Source of the DNA: an uncultured Ectothiorhodospiraceae bacterium
GTDB lineage: Bacteria; Pseudomonadota; Gammaproteobacteria; XJ16; Halofilaceae
Assembly: GCA_913055615.1 (NCBI GenBank)
Contig: CAJXKK010000006.1
Span: 1 to 64,000, forward strand
Reading direction: 5' to 3'
DNA length: 64,000 nucleotides
The notes below the pieces were generated by a model. It made no database searches and had not been told where the DNA came from. It saw only the letters and a list, made by a program, of their open reading frames with translations. Position 1 is the stretch's first letter. The number at the start of each line of letters is the position of its first letter. This document shows positions 43,253 to 51,524 of the stretch, piece by piece. Made by a program: the position numbers and the translations under genes.

Positions 43253-44464
43253 TCAAGTGGAATCGTGAGCGCACAGGCCGGCGGCAATCAGTCGCTGCCG
43301 CGCCTGGGGCCCTGACAAGGCGTCGATCAACCGGTCAAGGAAGGCCCCGCAGCGCGCCAGCTGGTCGCGGGTCACGAACTCGTCGGGCTGGTGGCCCTGG
43401 GCCATGCTGCCGGGGCCGCAGACCAGGGCAGGGATGTCCAGTTCACGCTGGAAGAGGCCGCCCTCGGTGCCGTAGCCGATGCGCTCCAGGCTCCGGTCAT
43501 CGAGCAGTGCGAGCACGAAGTCCACAAGGGCATGGTCGTCGGCCATCGATAGACCGGGGTAATCGTTGAGGCGTTCGAGGTGGACGCCGGCGTCCGGGTG
43601 CCTCGCACGCATCTCCGCTTCCAGTGAGGCGGCAAAGCGCATCAGCTCGCCGAGCAGTTCTTCGGGGTCGTCTTCGGGGACGTTGCGGATCTCGAAATCG
43701 AGCCGGCAGTCCTGGGGCACGATGTTGAGCACCGTGCCCCCCTGGATGGTGCCCACCTGCAGCGTGGTGTGGGGAATCCGGAAGCGTTCGTCGAACGGGC
43801 CGCGGGTGGCCTTGCCCGCGGCCATGGCTTCGATCCTGCCGGTCAGGCGTGCGGCGGCGTGGATAGCGTTGACGCCCTCGGGGGCCATGCCGGAGTGGCA
43901 GGCCTTGCCGCGGACGTGCAGGCGCGCGCCGAGCTTGCCCTTGTGGGCCGTGGCCACGTGCATGGAGGTCGGTTCGCCGATCAGGCAGGCGGCCGGGCGC
44001 ACCGGCTGCTCGGCGAGGTCGGCGAGCAGCGTGCGTACGCCGACGCAGCCGATCTCCTCGTCGTGGGAGAAGGCGATGTGCACGGGTACGGCGAGGTCGG
44101 CCTCGACCAGCTTCGGCACTGCGGCCAGCACCGCGGCGAGGAAGCCCTTCATGTCGGCCGCGCCGCGTCCGTACAGCCGTTCGCCGTCGGCGGTCACGCG
44201 AAACGGTTCGACCGTCCAGGCCTGGCCGGTGACCGGTACAGTGTCCGTGTGACCGGAGAGCATCACGCCGGGGCGATCTGGCGGGCCGATGGTGGCGTAG
44301 AGGTTGGCCTTCTCGCCGGAGGCGTCGGGCACGCGTCGCGAGGTTACGCCATGGCGGTTGAGCCAGTCCTCGACGAAGGCGATCAGCGCCAGGTTGGAGC
44401 GATGGCTGGTGGTGTCGAACGCCAGCAGTTCGGTTAGCAGATCGACGGCCGTGTCTTCGGACAT
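43253..44464 (-). CDS. argE: Acetylornithine deacetylase-type M20 metallohydrolase
   Basis: A 403-residue di-zinc amidohydrolase that removes acyl groups from amino acids. Zinc-site motifs are complete: SGHTDTVPVTG, GRGAADMKGFLAAVLAAVP, FSHDEEIGCVGV and CLIGEPTS, with the C-terminal GPGSMAQGHQPDEFV. The sequence is closest in style to ArgE. Its company (DUF1028, RidA-like and a flavin monooxygenase) points to breakdown of an N-acylated compound rather than arginine synthesis. The ATG at 44464 gives MSEDTAVDLLTELLAFDTTS. Confidence 0.88.
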   Translation of the reverse strand: MSEDTAVDLLTELLAFDTTSHRSNLALIAFVEDWLNRHGVTSRRVPDASGEKANLYATIGPPDRPGVMLSGHTDTVPVTGQAWTVEPFRVTADGERLYGRGAADMKGFLAAVLAAVPKLVEADLAVPVHIAFSHDEEIGCVGVRTLLADLAEQPVRPAACLIGEPTSMHVATAHKGKLGARLHVRGKACHSGMAPEGVNAIHAAARLTGRIEAMAAGKATRGPFDERFRIPHTTLQVGTIQGGTVLNIVPQDCRLDFEIRNVPEDDPEELLGELMRFAASLEAEMRARHPDAGVHLERLNDYPGLSMADDHALVDFVLALLDDRSLERIGYGTEGGLFQRELDIPALVCGPGSMAQGHQPDEFVTRDQLARCGAFLDRLIDALSGPQARQRLIAAGLCAHDST

Positions 44465-44481
44465 GCGGACTCCAGGCGGGT

Positions 44482-45156
44482 TCAGCGGTCGTCTCCGGGG
44501 ACCCCGTAGGACGGCGACTGGTCGGGGCGTGCCGCACGCAGCACATAGGTATCGCGCTGAGGCCGATAGTGTTTCCAGATCATACGCAGTTCCGTGAGCG
44601 GTGCGATGTGCCAGTCGACGCGCAGGTCGACCACCGGCCAGCTCGCCTGGTCCGCGACCTTCAGCCCCGCCGAGTAGACCGGCCCCATCTCGCCGCCAGC
44701 GTCCAGCGCGGCGTCCATCGCCGCCAGCAGCCGCTCGGCCAGCTCGCCGTGATGGGCTTCGAAGGCGGTGACCATGGCATCGATCACGCCGGTATCGCCC
44801 AGCATATTGCCACCGGCGACGCAGTCGCGCCCCTGACGGGTGGCGTGGGTGCCCAGGGTCTCGGCGCCGCTGTGCATGGCACTGTGTCCTTCGCCGTCGA
44901 GCACCAGCAGCTGGCGCCACTCCGGGTATTCCTCGTGCTCGCGGAGCTTTGTCAGCACACCCTCGGCGTCGCCCCCTTGCTCGAGCAGCTGCACGCCGAT
45001 CTGCCCCAACTCGGGGTTGGTGACGTTCTGGGTCAGCACCGCGCCCTTGCCGGGTGCGATGAAGGGACAGCGGCTGGCCACGCAGATGCTGGAGGAACTG
45101 ATGGCGGTACCGAACTGGCCGGTCTCGCGGCAAAAGCCGGCTACGGAAAAGGTCAT
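44482..45156 (-). CDS. DUF1028 family Ntn-hydrolase-like protein
   Basis: A 224-residue DUF1028 protein. The N-terminus MTFSVAGFCRETGQFGTAIS is characteristic, with SVAG as the start of a possible Ntn-type nucleophile site, followed by GAVLTQNVTNPELGQIGVQL and the conserved GRDCVAGGNMLGDTGVIDAM. Function unknown; homologues often lie near RidA and M20-peptidase genes, as here. It is 17 bp upstream of the M20 gene, so they form one unit. Confidence 0.9.
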   Translation of the reverse strand: MTFSVAGFCRETGQFGTAISSSSICVASRCPFIAPGKGAVLTQNVTNPELGQIGVQLLEQGGDAEGVLTKLREHEEYPEWRQLLVLDGEGHSAMHSGAETLGTHATRQGRDCVAGGNMLGDTGVIDAMVTAFEAHHGELAERLLAAMDAALDAGGEMGPVYSAGLKVADQASWPVVDLRVDWHIAPLTELRMIWKHYRPQRDTYVLRAARPDQSPSYGVPGDDR

Positions 45157-45205
45157 TTGTTGCTCTCCTGACCCGCCAGGGAACGTCTGAGTATCGGGAG
45201 TCCTG

Positions 45206-45393
45206 TAGGTCGGGCTTATAGAGCCTGTGTAAAAACCCCGACGCCTACTGCGGAAGCGCCACAGCGGGCGCTTTTGCCGATCCTTGTCGTCACATAAGAC
45301 CCACTATGTTCCTCGAACGATCGGCAAAATCGCCTCGCTGTGCCACTTCCTCGCTACTGCGCGGGGTTTTTACACAGGCTCTTTTAGCCCGAC
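45206..45393. mobile_element. MITE-like palindrome inside a REP-like hairpin
   Basis: AGAGCCTGTGTAAAAACCCC begins a 21-bp perfect terminal inverted repeat (45220-45240 against 45362-45382). The two 63-bp halves (45220-45282 and 45319-45382) are imperfect mirror images around a 36-base loop. There is no transposase. Outside, GTCGGGCT on the left and AGCCCGAC on the right also pair, as in the widespread GTAGGTCGGGCTT-type intergenic hairpin. The element therefore seems to have jumped into its loop. A target duplication is not clear. Confidence 0.75.
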
Positions 45394-45427
45394 ACTCGCA
45401 AGCGCTTGATCTGTCGGCCGGCCGGTT

Positions 45428-45853
45428 TTAATCAGAGTGTCCCTGGCCGGGGATCACGGCGATCACGTCGATCTCCATCAGCCACTCCGGCTGAGCGAGC
45501 CCAGCCACGACCAGACCGGTGGAGACCGGGAAAACGCCGCGCAGCCACTTGCCCACTTCCTGATACACCGGTTCGCGAAAGCGTGGATCGGTGATATAGG
45601 TCGTCGTTTTGACGATGTGGCTGAGATCGGAACCGGCTTCACCGAGCAGTTGTTTCACGTTTTTCATCGCCTGCTCCGCCTGAGCGCGGGGGTCACCGAG
45701 GCCGACGAGATTGCCCTCGAAATCGGTACCGACCTGGCCGCGCACGTAAACGGTATTGCCGGTGCGCACCGCCTGACAGAGATCGTTGTCCAGAGACTGG
45801 TCCGGATACGTGTCCTTCGTGTTGAACATGCGGATTCGGGTATGGGTAGGCAT
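45428..45853 (-). CDS. RidA/YjgF family protein lacking the catalytic arginine
   Basis: A 141-residue member of the Rid family. The core TYPDQSLDNDLCQAVRTGNT, VYVRGQVGTDFEGNLVGLGD and SHIVKTTTYITDPRFRE is clear. Classical RidA deaminates reactive imines using an Arg in a P-A-R-S-C context; here that place reads FPVSTGLVVAG, with Ser where Arg is needed. This fits the Rid subgroups (Rid4-7) without imine deaminase activity. It lies between the flavin monooxygenase and the MITE-like element, on the same strand as the DUF1028 and M20 genes. Confidence 0.87.
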   Translation of the reverse strand: MPTHTRIRMFNTKDTYPDQSLDNDLCQAVRTGNTVYVRGQVGTDFEGNLVGLGDPRAQAEQAMKNVKQLLGEAGSDLSHIVKTTTYITDPRFREPVYQEVGKWLRGVFPVSTGLVVAGLAQPEWLMEIDVIAVIPGQGHSD

Positions 45854-45905
45854 CAATGGACTCTCATCATGATGACGTTCGGTGCGGATCGCGGTGTACT
45901 CGCCG

Positions 45906-47210
45906 TCAGGCCTGGCGTTTCGATGTGCCCGCTGTCTGGCGTTTGCGGTCACGATGATGGATGAGGTATTTGCGCTGTTTCCCGATATGATCGGCGATAT
46001 GTTTCGCATCGTGCCACACACCCCAGATGAAGCTGGAACTGCGGTTCGATAACCATGGCAGGCCAAGGAAATAGATACCCGGGTCGGGGGAAATTCCGCG
46101 CCGGTGCCGCGGCTGGCCGTCTTTGTCCAGACCGTTGCCATTGAGCCAGCTGAAATCGTTGTTGAAGCCGGTCGCCCAGATGATCGTGCGGACACCGGCC
46201 GCGGTCAGATCCAGATCCCGAAGGGGGTGGGTTACGCATTCGGGGTCCGCCGGGATCCTGCGGGCTGCAGGTTCCTGCGGCAGGTCGAGACCGTTGCGGG
46301 CGGCGTAGTCGTCCGCCGCATCCAGCAGTGAGAGATAGTTCTCGTCGCCGGCCGCGATGTTGTCCGCCAAGTCTGCCTCGAAGGTGGCGGTGCCGTCATG
46401 GATTGCCTTCGTCCGGCCCACCAGCGTCATGCCGGCGAGGGCCAGCGTACGGAAATCCACCGTGTGGCCGCCCCGGGCACCGCTGACGGCGATGGTTACG
46501 TGTTCCGTGCCCGGCTTGATGGCCTCGGCTTCCCACTCGCCGAGCACGCCCAGCCACCAGGTGAAGTCGCGGCTGCGATAGGCGCGCGGCGGGCGGTGGT
46601 GCGGCCCGACCGAGAGATACACCTTGCGCCCGCCACGCTGCAGGTCGTCCGCGATCTGCGCCCCGGATGATCCCGCGCCGACCACCAGGACGGCCCCCTC
46701 GGGCAACTGGCCGGGGTTACGGTACTCAGCAGAGTGGATCTGCGTGATGCCGCTATCCGCGGGCGCGATCGGCGGGATTACGGGATTCTGGAAAGGCCCC
46801 GTCGCGGCCACCACGCGATTGGCTTCGAGCTCGCCGTCGGAGGTCTCGATCGCAAAGCCCGGGCGGCGGGCATTGCGCTCGATCTTTTTGACCTCCACGC
46901 CGGTGCGGATTGGGGCCTCGAATCGCTCGGCATAGGCCTCGAAATAATCCGCGACCCGCTCTTTTCCGGGGAAGGCGTCGGGATCGAAGCCGTCGAATTC
47001 CAGTCCCGGGAATCGATCGTGCCAGGCCGGGCCATTGGCGACCAGAGAATCCCATCGTGCCGTACGCCAGCGCGCCGCGATACGGTCGCGCTCCAGCACT
47101 ACATGGGGCACGCCGAGGGCACTCAGATGTTCGCTCATGGCCACGCCTGCCTGGCCGCCGCCAACGACGAGCGTATCGATATCCGTTTTCTCACCAGCGG
47201 GCGTGATCAT
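45906..47210 (-). CDS. Flavin-dependent monooxygenase / oxidoreductase
   Basis: A 434-residue two-dinucleotide-fold flavoprotein like the FMO/CzcO group. The FAD site is DTLVVGGGQAGVAMSEHLSA; the NADPH site is AVLVVGAGSSGAQIADDLQR. The C-terminal GIYFLGLPWLSNRSSSFIWG is typical of soluble flavin monooxygenases that hydroxylate N- or S-containing small molecules. No membrane helix. It is 52 bp upstream of the RidA-like gene in the same direction, and the pair suggests oxidation of an amine followed by handling of its imine-type product. Confidence 0.88.
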   Translation of the reverse strand: MITPAGEKTDIDTLVVGGGQAGVAMSEHLSALGVPHVVLERDRIAARWRTARWDSLVANGPAWHDRFPGLEFDGFDPDAFPGKERVADYFEAYAERFEAPIRTGVEVKKIERNARRPGFAIETSDGELEANRVVAATGPFQNPVIPPIAPADSGITQIHSAEYRNPGQLPEGAVLVVGAGSSGAQIADDLQRGGRKVYLSVGPHHRPPRAYRSRDFTWWLGVLGEWEAEAIKPGTEHVTIAVSGARGGHTVDFRTLALAGMTLVGRTKAIHDGTATFEADLADNIAAGDENYLSLLDAADDYAARNGLDLPQEPAARRIPADPECVTHPLRDLDLTAAGVRTIIWATGFNNDFSWLNGNGLDKDGQPRHRRGISPDPGIYFLGLPWLSNRSSSFIWGVWHDAKHIADHIGKQRKYLIHHRDRKRQTAGTSKRQA

Positions 47211-47499
47211 GGAGATGTCCCCAGTGGCCTTATGTTCCGCACCTTACGGACGTTTCCTCGTTAACTAAAATACGTTCATTCGTTTCCTGTTATCAATTGG
47301 ACCTACGAAATCACCGTGGTCGCGCGGGATAACGCCCCCTTGACGTCTGCGACCGTGAACGACTTCCTGGACGTCGACTCCGCGCGGGACCGAACGGCGC
47401 GCGTTTTGTGTGCAGGCCGCGATGGCCCACTACCGTTCTTGGATTATTCCGTTATGGCGTAGCTGCAGGAAACCACGGTAGACGTGCCTGGAACGGCAT

Positions 47500-48162
47500 T
47501 CAGGCGAAGAGGTAGAGCAGCAGCCAGTGGGTCGGGAGATACACGCCAACGGGCAATGCGACCATCAACAGGGCGATCCAGGCCTGCGGGTGCAGCGTGC
47601 TCTGGCGTACACCCTCGCCCCCCGGTCCGTGTACCCAGTTGATGTTTCTGTACGGGGCGGTGATCGCCCGGGTCAGCGGCAGTGCGATCCAGCAGATCGC
47701 CGTCATGATGAGCAGGGCGCGGGGATCGTAACCCAGGACCCACACGAGCCAGACCAGGATCAGCGGCATCGGGATGTGGAACAGTGAGAGCAGTTTGAGG
47801 TGTAGCGGGCGCTCCGGCTCGAACATGTAATCGACAATGCCGGTGATGCGCAGGCCGAGCAGCAGGCGGCTGACGAGACTCGCGTTCCAGAGGAGTTCCG
47901 GCAGCAGGCTCCCTATCAGCATTGTGCTGGCCAGCAGGTCGCTCTCCAGCCACAGCGCCACGACGCTTCCGATCAGTGCGATATCGGAGAACCACAGGTA
48001 GTTGGCGGGACCATATCGAAACCAGTAGACGATCAGGATACCGATCACGACGACCGTCCAGGTCAGGCTGAGCCAAAGCGGAACCACCGCAGGTTCAGCC
48101 CGTGGGCCGGAGCAGGCGCGGATGTGGGGTCCGCATCTCCGGAACGGGCATTGGGCGCGCAC
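47500..48162 (-). CDS. Hypothetical membrane protein
   Basis: A protein of up to 220 residues with five or six membrane helices, including PLWLSLTWTVVVIGILIVYW and MPLILVWLVWVLGYDPRALL. The segments FRYGPANYLWFSDIALIG and PYRNINWVHGPGG are strongly patterned and probably conserved. I do not recognise a named family. The first 25 residues look non-membrane and could be over-called; GTG starts near 48087 are an alternative. Stands alone. Confidence 0.65.
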   Translation of the reverse strand: MRAQCPFRRCGPHIRACSGPRAEPAVVPLWLSLTWTVVVIGILIVYWFRYGPANYLWFSDIALIGSVVALWLESDLLASTMLIGSLLPELLWNASLVSRLLLGLRITGIVDYMFEPERPLHLKLLSLFHIPMPLILVWLVWVLGYDPRALLIMTAICWIALPLTRAITAPYRNINWVHGPGGEGVRQSTLHPQAWIALLMVALPVGVYLPTHWLLLYLFA

Positions 48163-48229
48163 CGGGACGGCATACCGGCCCCGGGATAAACGGGGGTCGG
48201 TACGCCGTACCGGCGTCGGTGCTCATGCG

Positions 48230-49483
48230 TTACCCGTTCGCGTCCGTGTCGGGCTTGGCCGAGCCCTGGTGTGCCAGCGGGGTCGCCTGGTCCAGGCGGG
48301 GGTGATTGTCCCGGAACGCCTGGTGCGGATCGGGCAGGGTGTCGAGTGCCTGGATCGTACCCGCGAGGGCGTGTGCCGCGGCGAGTACGTCGCGTGTGTT
48401 CCCGGTCTCGGAGATGGTGTGCATGTTGCGGATCGGGAAGCCGATGGAGGTCGCGGCGCAGTCCACGCCGGCGAGCACGCCCGCCATGCCGTCCGTGCCC
48501 GTGTCCACCCCGGCCACGTCCCGCTGCATGGGGATGCCCTGCTCATGGGCGGTGGTCTCGATGATGCGGTTGAGCTGCTCGCTGGCGATCGAGCCCACGC
48601 ACATGGTGAAGCCCTTGCCCATCTCCAGCCGCGGCAGGCGACGGTCCCCCACGCCGGGGGCGGCGGTGTAGTCGTGGTTCACGTCCACACCGATGAGCAC
48701 GTCGGGCTCGAGTTCACCCGCAAGTACGCGGCTGCCCATGCGTCCAATCTCCTCGTAGCTCGCGATGGCGAACAGCACGCGCACCTGGCTGGTGCCGCCG
48801 CGCTCGGCGATCAGCCGCGCCACCTCGGCCGTCGTGAAACAGCCGAGTCCGTTGTCCAGATAGGCGCCGTAGAAGGTGTCGGGGCTGAACCCGCGCCGGA
48901 TCGGGCGGTTCAGGATGATGCTGTCGCCCGGGCGCACGCCCAGGTTCTCGATCTGCTGCTTCTTGTTCTCGCCGTGGATCTGCAGTTCGAGGTAGAGCTG
49001 TTCCTTCTTGACGCCCTTGTCACCCGTGCGCACGGCGTTGTCCGCGAAATGGATGGCCCCCAGCGCCTCCACTGTGCCACCCTCGATGACGCGGTAGTTC
49101 CCCGGGTCGGCCGGGTCCTCGCTGAACAGCTTGACCTCGTGGCCGATGAGCGTGGTCGGCAGGAACGAATCGCTGTTGATCCAGATCTTGCCGTCGTCAC
49201 CGATCGAGCGGACCTGCATGCGGATCTTGTCGGCGTGTCCGATGAGCATGATCTTGAACAGATCGTCCCGGCCCGGATGCGTGTCCATCACGATGCCGGC
49301 GTGGCCCTGAAACTGGTGGACGTGCCAGCCGGATGGCGCATGGCTCTCCAGCCAGGGCTTGAGCACGCCATAGGTCATTGCGCCCTCGATCCCGACCGGG
49401 CTCGGGGCCGACAGGATGTCGCGCATGAATCCGAACTGTTCGTCCGGCATGGGCCGGTTCCAGGGCTGATCGGTTGCACTCAT
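48230..49483 (-). CDS. M42 family metallopeptidase
   Basis: A 417-residue di-zinc aminopeptidase of family M42 (glutamyl aminopeptidase/endoglucanase-like). Metal-binding landmarks are IGHADKIRM, AYLDNGLGCFTT, ASYEEIGRMGS, GVDVNHDY and IGFPIRNMHTISETGN. One subgroup of M42 enzymes works with the osmolyte N-acetylglutaminylglutamine amide; the other genes of that pathway are not in the window, although such a role would suit a halophile. The ATG at 49483 gives MSATDQPWN. Confidence 0.9.
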   Translation of the reverse strand: MSATDQPWNRPMPDEQFGFMRDILSAPSPVGIEGAMTYGVLKPWLESHAPSGWHVHQFQGHAGIVMDTHPGRDDLFKIMLIGHADKIRMQVRSIGDDGKIWINSDSFLPTTLIGHEVKLFSEDPADPGNYRVIEGGTVEALGAIHFADNAVRTGDKGVKKEQLYLELQIHGENKKQQIENLGVRPGDSIILNRPIRRGFSPDTFYGAYLDNGLGCFTTAEVARLIAERGGTSQVRVLFAIASYEEIGRMGSRVLAGELEPDVLIGVDVNHDYTAAPGVGDRRLPRLEMGKGFTMCVGSIASEQLNRIIETTAHEQGIPMQRDVAGVDTGTDGMAGVLAGVDCAATSIGFPIRNMHTISETGNTRDVLAAAHALAGTIQALDTLPDPHQAFRDNHPRLDQATPLAHQGSAKPDTDANG

Positions 49484-49652
49484 GGGGTGGTCTGACTCCG
49501 TTGCGGGTAGGTAAACGCCCAGTCTGCCACGATCCGCGCCCGTTTGGCATGTGGTCGAATACATATAGGTACGTGTAACTGAAAGGAGGCGGTTGCCCGG
49601 TTATCCTCGAAACGACCGGGTCTTTGGTGATAAGGGGACTGTCCTGATATCC

Positions 49653-51173
49653 ATGAATGCATGCCGAAACGCGATCGTGCTTGCCCTGGCGCTTTCAGGG
49701 GGTGCCCCGGGGCTGTCCGCCGCCGCTGGTGCCGACGTCGAGCGGCGCGGCTGGGGCGATCCGTGCCGGCCCGGAGACGCCGAACGATCGGCGGCCATCC
49801 ATGAGCTGTATGAGCGACGCGACCAGGCGCCGGTCTGGCTCACCCGCGATGGCAAAACCCCCGCCGGCTGGCACCTGGTGCGCCTGCTGCGGACCGCCGA
49901 CGACGGGGTGATGACCGACTGTCTGGCGCAGGCACTGGGTGAGCCCGGTGGCCGCTACTCGCGCGGCGCGCTCGACGTCATGCTCACCGATGCCTGGCTC
50001 GAACTCCGAGCGCGCCATGGCGACAGTGATGCCGATGTGGGCGACCACCTGGCGGCGCTGCTGCCCGGCGGGCGCGACCGGAGACAGCGCGAGCTCGATC
50101 GGCTCGCGGTGAGCGCGGACGGATCGGATCAGGCACCGAGCGCGGATGCCGGCGCGCGCATGGCGGCCGCGCTGCAGCGGTATCGGCGCATCGCAGCGCA
50201 GGGCGGCTGGCCGGAAGTGGGCGCGGGACCGCCACTGCGAGCGGGGGATCGCGATTCCAGGGTGCCGGCCCTGCGTGAGCGGCTTGCGGCAACGGGCGAT
50301 CTCGAAAACGGCGTACGGAAAAGCGACGGCAACCGGTACGGGGACCGATTGGTCAAAGCGGTCACCGTCTTCCAGCAACGCCACGGCCTGGAGCCGGATG
50401 GCGTGGTGGGCGCGGCGACCCGCCAGGCCCTCGATGTCCCCGCCGATCAACGGGTCGCCCGTATGGAGATCAATCTGCGGCGGATCGAAGCGAAGGCGAT
50501 CGATGGTGAAGAGCCCGTCGTGCGCGTCAATATCCCGGACTTCCGGGTTACGCTGCATGATAAGGGGCGGATCACTTTCAGCACGCGTGCCATCGTGGGG
50601 CGCCCCGGGAACCCGACGCCGCAACTGCAGGGGCGGATCACCGCCCTCACGCTCAACCCACCCTGGAACGTGCCCCGCACGGTCCTGCGCGAAGATCTCG
50701 CGCAACGCTTCGCGGAAGACGATGACTATGCCCGTCGTCACGGATTCCACGCCGCCAACAGCGACCGCCCACTGGACGCGTTCGACTGGAACGGGACGCC
50801 GTCGGTGGCGGTGCGCCAGAAGCCCGGGCCAAGCAACGCGCTCGGGCGGATCAAATTCGAGATGCCCAATCGGCGGGCGATCTACCTCCACGATACGCCC
50901 TCCAGGCACCTTTTCGAATCGCGTGAGCGGGCGTTCAGTGCCGGCTGCGTACGCGTCGAGGAACCGATGGAGCTCGCGGCGCGGCTGACGGGGGTCGATG
51001 CCGAGCGGCTCGATGAGATGGCACGCGGCGGCGATACGCGGACGATTGGGCTGGGGTGGCGGATTCCGGTGCAACTGGTCTATTTCACCACCTGGGTTGA
51101 TCCCGATGGACGCGTCCAGTTTCGGCCTGATATCTATGGGTGGGACGATGCCGACCGCGGCCCGAGCGCCTGA
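49653..51173 (+). CDS. L,D-transpeptidase (YcbB-like)
   Basis: A 506-residue exported enzyme that makes 3-3 crosslinks in peptidoglycan. A signal peptide (residues 1-25) precedes a scaffold region, a peptidoglycan-binding domain (about 200-265; DRLVKAVTVFQQRHGLEPDG, VVGAATRQALD) and a YkuD catalytic domain with NPPWNVPRTVLREDLAQ. The catalytic His413 and Cys432 lie in YLHDTPSRHLFESRERAFSA plus GCVRV. The ATG at 49653 is preferred because it begins the signal sequence. It is followed by an ABC-transporter remnant on the other strand. Confidence 0.92.
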   Translation: MNACRNAIVLALALSGGAPGLSAAAGADVERRGWGDPCRPGDAERSAAIHELYERRDQAPVWLTRDGKTPAGWHLVRLLRTADDGVMTDCLAQALGEPGGRYSRGALDVMLTDAWLELRARHGDSDADVGDHLAALLPGGRDRRQRELDRLAVSADGSDQAPSADAGARMAAALQRYRRIAAQGGWPEVGAGPPLRAGDRDSRVPALRERLAATGDLENGVRKSDGNRYGDRLVKAVTVFQQRHGLEPDGVVGAATRQALDVPADQRVARMEINLRRIEAKAIDGEEPVVRVNIPDFRVTLHDKGRITFSTRAIVGRPGNPTPQLQGRITALTLNPPWNVPRTVLREDLAQRFAEDDDYARRHGFHAANSDRPLDAFDWNGTPSVAVRQKPGPSNALGRIKFEMPNRRAIYLHDTPSRHLFESRERAFSAGCVRVEEPMELAARLTGVDAERLDEMARGGDTRTIGLGWRIPVQLVYFTTWVDPDGRVQFRPDIYGWDDADRGPSA

Positions 51174-51506
51174 AGCGCACCGGATGGTCATACCCTCGCG
51201 GGCGAGCTCATGCACCACGTCGAGCACCTCGCCGATCCGCTCCGAATCCAGCGCCGAAGTGGGTTGCTTGAAGAGCATCACCCTGGGAGCCATGGCCAGT
51301 GATCGCGCGATGGCCACGATGCTGGCGGTGATCTTGTCGACGGGCCCGCCCTGGATCCGGGGCATTCGGTAGAAAATGAACAACACCTGCAACAGGACCG
51401 GCGTGGCGCGGAAGATCTTGATACAGGCGACGGCCGTGGCCCGCACGCGCCGTGACAATGCAATCGCCCCGGATACTTGGGGCCTATGCGCTGAGTGCTC
51501 CGGCAC
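51173..51506 (-). pseudogene. Remnant of a polar amino-acid ABC transporter
   Basis: One frame first reads KIFRATPVLLQVLFIFYRMP, a HisM-type permease piece, and then switches without interruption to AIARSLAMAPRVMLFKQPTS and onward to ALDSERIGEVLDVVHELARE, the Walker B region of the ATPase. The Walker B aspartate and the catalytic glutamate are replaced (KQ in place of DE). So an internal deletion has joined two genes and the result has decayed. Binding protein and remaining domains are absent. Confidence 0.8.
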
Positions 51507-51524
51507 TTTCTATGGCCCGGATGC

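Noticed and set aside
49695-51506. 603-codon minus frame spanning the L,D-transpeptidase
   Set aside because: Only its first 110 codons (the ABC-transporter remnant) have protein character; the rest is a shadow of the transpeptidase gene.
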